This document shows positions 12,916-13,641 of a DNA stretch of 13,641 nt, piece by piece (positions within the stretch are counted from its first letter, which is position 1; each line of letters opens with the position of its first letter). Made by a program: the position numbers and the translations under genes. Origin of the DNA: Thermoplasmata archaeon (GTDB lineage Archaea > Thermoplasmatota > Thermoplasmata > Lutacidiplasmatales > UBA184); contig JASHXS010000172.1 of the NCBI GenBank assembly GCA_030043405.1, positions 1-13,641 of the forward strand, read 5' to 3'. Below the pieces are notes generated by a model. The model saw only the letters and a program-made list of their open reading frames with translations. It was not told the DNA's origin and did not search any database.

Positions 12916-13374
12916 TCAGGCGAGGTGGCGCAAGAAATCGTCCATGGTCCGGTCGCAGTAGATGCAGGTCAGTACGACGGGCCGTCGGCGGCTCACCCGG
13001 AACTCGCTCTCGATCGGCTCGCCCTGGTTCGAGATACAGTTCGGGTTCGGGCACCGCACGACCCCGACGATCGTCTCCGGGAGGTCGACGACCCGCTTCT
13101 CCTGCACCTTGAAGTCCCGGATGATGGAGATGGTCGCGGTCGGCGCGATGAGCGCGATCGCGTTCACCTTCCGCGGGGAGAGCTCCATGTTCTCCACTTT
13201 GACGATGTCCTTCCAGCCGAGTTTCCCGGACCGGACGTGCAGGGCCACGCTCACGGTCGAGTCCTTGTCGAGTCCGCTCGCCCCGATGATCCGGAGCACA
13301 TCCAGCGCGAGCCCGTTCCCGATGTGGTCGATCACGGTCCCGTTCTTGATCGCCGCGATCCGAAGGTCGTGCAC
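12916..13374 (-). CDS. pyrI: Aspartate carbamoyltransferase regulatory chain
   Basis: This 152-residue protein matches PyrI in length and motifs. The N-terminal allosteric domain begins LRIAAIKNGTVIDHI, with the nucleotide-site region at residues 8-20 and GLDKDSTVSVALHVRS at 34-49. The C-terminal zinc domain has CPNPNC (C108, C113) and CIYC (C137, C140), the four zinc ligands that hold the contact to the catalytic chain. PyrI binds CTP and ATP and sets the activity of PyrB in the second step of pyrimidine synthesis. The GTG start at 13374 is preceded by GAAGGAG (13387-13381), 6 bases away and inside the end of pyrB; the pyrB stop is only 3 bases upstream of the GTG. Gene order pyrB-pyrI is the usual archaeal arrangement. 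Confidence 0.96.
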   Translation of the reverse strand: MHDLRIAAIKNGTVIDHIGNGLALDVLRIIGASGLDKDSTVSVALHVRSGKLGWKDIVKVENMELSPRKVNAIALIAPTATISIIRDFKVQEKRVVDLPETIVGVVRCPNPNCISNQGEPIESEFRVSRRRPVVLTCIYCDRTMDDFLRHLA

Positions 13375-13377
13375 GGG

Positions 13378-13641
<264 letters not shown>

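Overview
The window is GC-rich and looks archaeal, most plausibly from a Thermoplasmatota-like or other euryarchaeal lineage. The evidence is a deoxyhypusine synthase family gene, an aspartate carbamoyltransferase regulatory chain (pyrI) next to pyrB, a TldD/PmbA pair, and A/T-rich TATA-like boxes about 25-36 bases upstream of starts, several giving leaderless or nearly leaderless transcripts. No rRNA, tRNA, IS element or CRISPR array was seen. The lineage assignment is inference, because no rRNA is present.

Layout. Positions 1-476 hold the 3' end of a medium-chain NADP-dependent oxidoreductase (+). A branched-chain aminotransferase (634-1587, +) converges on a small VOC/glyoxalase-fold protein (1603-2037, -). 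Divergent from the latter, a tldD/pmbA-type pair with a 4-base overlap (2192-4992, +) converges on a 75-residue two-CxxC zinc-ribbon protein (5000-5227, -). Next comes a two-gene hypothetical operon (5370-5953, -) ending in tandem hairpins. It is divergent from an 822-residue HTH-STAND ATPase-TPR protein (6043-8511, +), and a perfect 20-bp A/T-rich palindrome sits between their promoters. The gap 8512-8874 holds a hairpin, a possible 14-codon transcription unit (-) and further short hairpins. A variant deoxyhypusine synthase family gene (8875-9939, -) is divergent from a second P-loop ATPase with a helical-repeat C-terminal half (10045-12330, +). That gene overlaps tail-to-tail with a GDT1/UPF0016-type membrane protein (12265-12906, -), which is the last gene of a pyrB-pyrI-GDT1 operon whose pyrB runs off the right edge.

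How it fits together. Most genes are metabolic or housekeeping: amino-acid transamination, pyrimidine synthesis, TldD/PmbA proteolysis and hypusine-type modification. The less ordinary part is 5.3-12.3 kb. It has a STAND-type regulator with its own DNA-binding domain facing an uncharacterised two-gene operon across a palindromic operator-like site, a second large ATPase-TPR protein close by, and between them a DHS-family enzyme with altered active-site motifs. I infer that the first ATPase, the palindrome and the hypothetical pair form one ligand-responsive regulatory unit. No link between that unit and the DHS or second ATPase is shown by the sequence beyond proximity.
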